From DASUCS01 sp041166745 (GTDB taxonomy: Bacteria > Actinomycetota > Acidimicrobiia > Acidimicrobiales > JACDCH01): a stretch of 64,000 nucleotides of DNA. Of this stretch, positions 63,034-64,000 are shown in pieces. The stretch's first letter is position 1. Each line of letters opens with the position of its first letter. The translations under genes and the position numbers were made by a program. Location of the stretch: assembly GCA_041166745.1 (NCBI GenBank), contig JBEEGH010000001.1, positions 48,599-112,598 of the forward strand, read 5' to 3'. Under the pieces are notes generated by a model. It did no database searches and was not told the origin of the DNA. It was given only the letters and a program-made list of their open reading frames with translations.

Positions 63034-63875
63034 CGGGTGAGACTCCGTTCCATGGAGGGGGTGGGCGTTCGGGTGAATCGGCGGAGCCGGTCGGCGGTCG
63101 CGAGCGCGGTGGCGGTGTCGGGCAGTTGGCGGTGGCGGAGCGACTCGTCGAACGCGAACTCATCGTCGGCGTGGGTCCGGTCACGGGCGCGCACGTGCAG
63201 CCGGTCGGGCTGGTCGCGGTCGCGGTCCAAGATGACGAGGTCGTGATGGTCGGCGGTGATCATCCAGCCGCCAAAGGGCATGACTTCCACGGCCACCCGC
63301 GCGCCGGGCGTCGGCGAATGGTCGGCTTCGTCGGGGTAGGCGTAGGTGAGCGTCTGATCAAAGACTGGGTCACGGGGGTCGTCGAGATCGCGGATCGTGA
63401 CGCGGGCCTGTTCGGCGTGGTGGTTGAGTTCGATGGTCAGCGTGTCCCAGCCATCGAGCGTGACCACGTACCGCTCTTGGTCGGAGGTGGTTGGTTCGTG
63501 GCGCACGACGGGCATGACACCCTGCGGACCCCACGGTGCGGCGAGGTCGACGCCGTGATCGAGGAGCCATTGCTGCACCCTCGCGGCGGGGACGGTGAAC
63601 GGCTGATTGAACGGCAGATGAGCGACGATGTCGTGGGCGAGGTCGCGGCTGCACAGTTCGACGACGGTCATGTCGCCCGTGGCGTGGAACAGGATGGCTT
63701 CGGCGGTGGCGTTGGGTCCGCTGCCCCGGTAGCCCCAGTTTGGTCCGTCGGGGCTGGTGCGATCGAGGGTCTCCAATCGGACGCGTTCGCCGGAGGCTGG
63801 TTCGAACCAAAGTCGCGGTCGCACGGCGTCGTGGTCGCCGACATACCGGCCGGCCATGTCGAGGGTGGGAGTCAT
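63030..63875 (-). CDS. DUF6166-domain protein
   Basis: The 281-aa protein begins MTPTLDMAGRYVGDHDAVRP and carries the DUF6166 signature: SPDGPNWGYRGSGPNATAEA, LFHATGDM and LAHDIVAHLPFNQPFTVPA. This small domain of unknown function is frequent on plasmids and integrative elements. The C-terminal two thirds repeat the RYVVTLDGWDTLTIEL-type beta segments of the paralogue downstream. The 4-bp overlap (63030-63033) shows a two-gene operon ahead of the SPARSA genes. Confidence 0.7.
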   Translation of the reverse strand: MTPTLDMAGRYVGDHDAVRPRLWFEPASGERVRLETLDRTSPDGPNWGYRGSGPNATAEAILFHATGDMTVVELCSRDLAHDIVAHLPFNQPFTVPAARVQQWLLDHGVDLAAPWGPQGVMPVVRHEPTTSDQERYVVTLDGWDTLTIELNHHAEQARVTIRDLDDPRDPVFDQTLTYAYPDEADHSPTPGARVAVEVMPFGGWMITADHHDLVILDRDRDQPDRLHVRARDRTHADDEFAFDESLRHRQLPDTATALATADRLRRFTRTPTPSMERSLTR

Positions 63876-63890
63876 GTCGTGGTCCTCGCG

Positions 63891-64000
63891 TCAGCGGCGC
63901 GCGTTCGATGCGCGTCGGATGAAGGGCTTGGGGTTGGAGTTCGCGCCGACCGTCGGGGCTGGTTGGCGGGTTGTCGGGGTTGTCGCGTTGCGCCGAGCAG
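63891..64000 (-). CDS. C-terminal end of a gene running off the right edge
   Basis: A minus-strand frame enters from the right edge and ends at stop 63891-63893, encoding TTRQPAPTVGANSNPKPFIR then RASNARR. It ends 16 bp before the DUF6166 start, consistent with one operon. About 36 codons are visible; too little to name a family. Confidence 0.35.
   Translation of the reverse strand, partial: ARRNATTPTTRQPAPTVGANSNPKPFIRRASNARR

Noticed and set aside
62146..63246. Plus-strand ORF of 366 codons
   Set aside because: It is antisense to the two DUF6166-type genes, which overlap neatly by 4 bp and share conserved segments; the plus frame has only Val/Gly/Asp-rich shadow sequence.

Overview
The window looks like the accessory genome of a high-GC actinobacterium. 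The pointers are two mycothiol-dependent isomerase-like (DinB/MDMPI) proteins, LexA boxes of the form CGAAC-N4-GTTCG, an Sfp-type PPTase, GTG/TTG starts and dense ATGA/GTGA gene overlaps. I cannot fix the class; Acidimicrobiia or another environmental lineage is possible. No rRNA, tRNA or CRISPR was seen.

Layout. 1-3.4 kb: decayed fragments around a HIT protein, a broken nucleoside deaminase and a divergent adenylosuccinate synthetase paralogue. 3.4-16.8 kb: a minus-strand natural-product cluster (two ABC exporters, methyltransferase, LLM flavin enzyme, acyl-CoA dehydrogenase-like protein, SRPBCC protein, SDR, intact P450, ACP, class III aminotransferase, acyl-AMP ligase and a decayed second P450). 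Read together it suggests an ACP-bound acyl chain that is oxidised, released and aminated. 17-19.2 kb: a PPTase gene, which could activate the ACP, between inverted IS21-like ends. 20.5-24.8 kb: a compact RiPP cluster with a 58-aa precursor ending in three aromatic-X-Arg motifs, a radical SAM/SPASM maturase with an HEXXH extension, a UPF0489 (peptide-arginase-like) protein, a GNAT and a DUF483-like protein.

24.9-43.5 kb is a conflict/defence-like island. It holds a TerB-like protein, a repeat protein of the LSTxxGGG type, a three-gene operon (GAF-HATPase sensor, receiver plus APH-like kinase protein, S-4TM membrane effector), a helicase-nuclease fusion, and an operon of membrane protein, HEXXH peptidase, MBL hydrolase, transmembrane patatin and two small membrane proteins.

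44.9-53.7 kb is an integrative mobilizable element: LexA box with small ORF, excisionase-like HTH, large serine recombinase with three C-terminal repeats, sigma-like protein, Rep-like protein among iteron-like repeats, an oriT-like hairpin and a MobF relaxase. 53.9-58.8 kb carries a TetR-led transport/DUF962 operon, a frameshifted PNPOx-like gene and two MDMPI proteins. 58.9-64 kb carries a SPARSA short-Argonaute defence pair behind two paralogous DUF6166-type proteins. Several frameshifted genes are scattered through the window; they could be real decay or base-calling errors.
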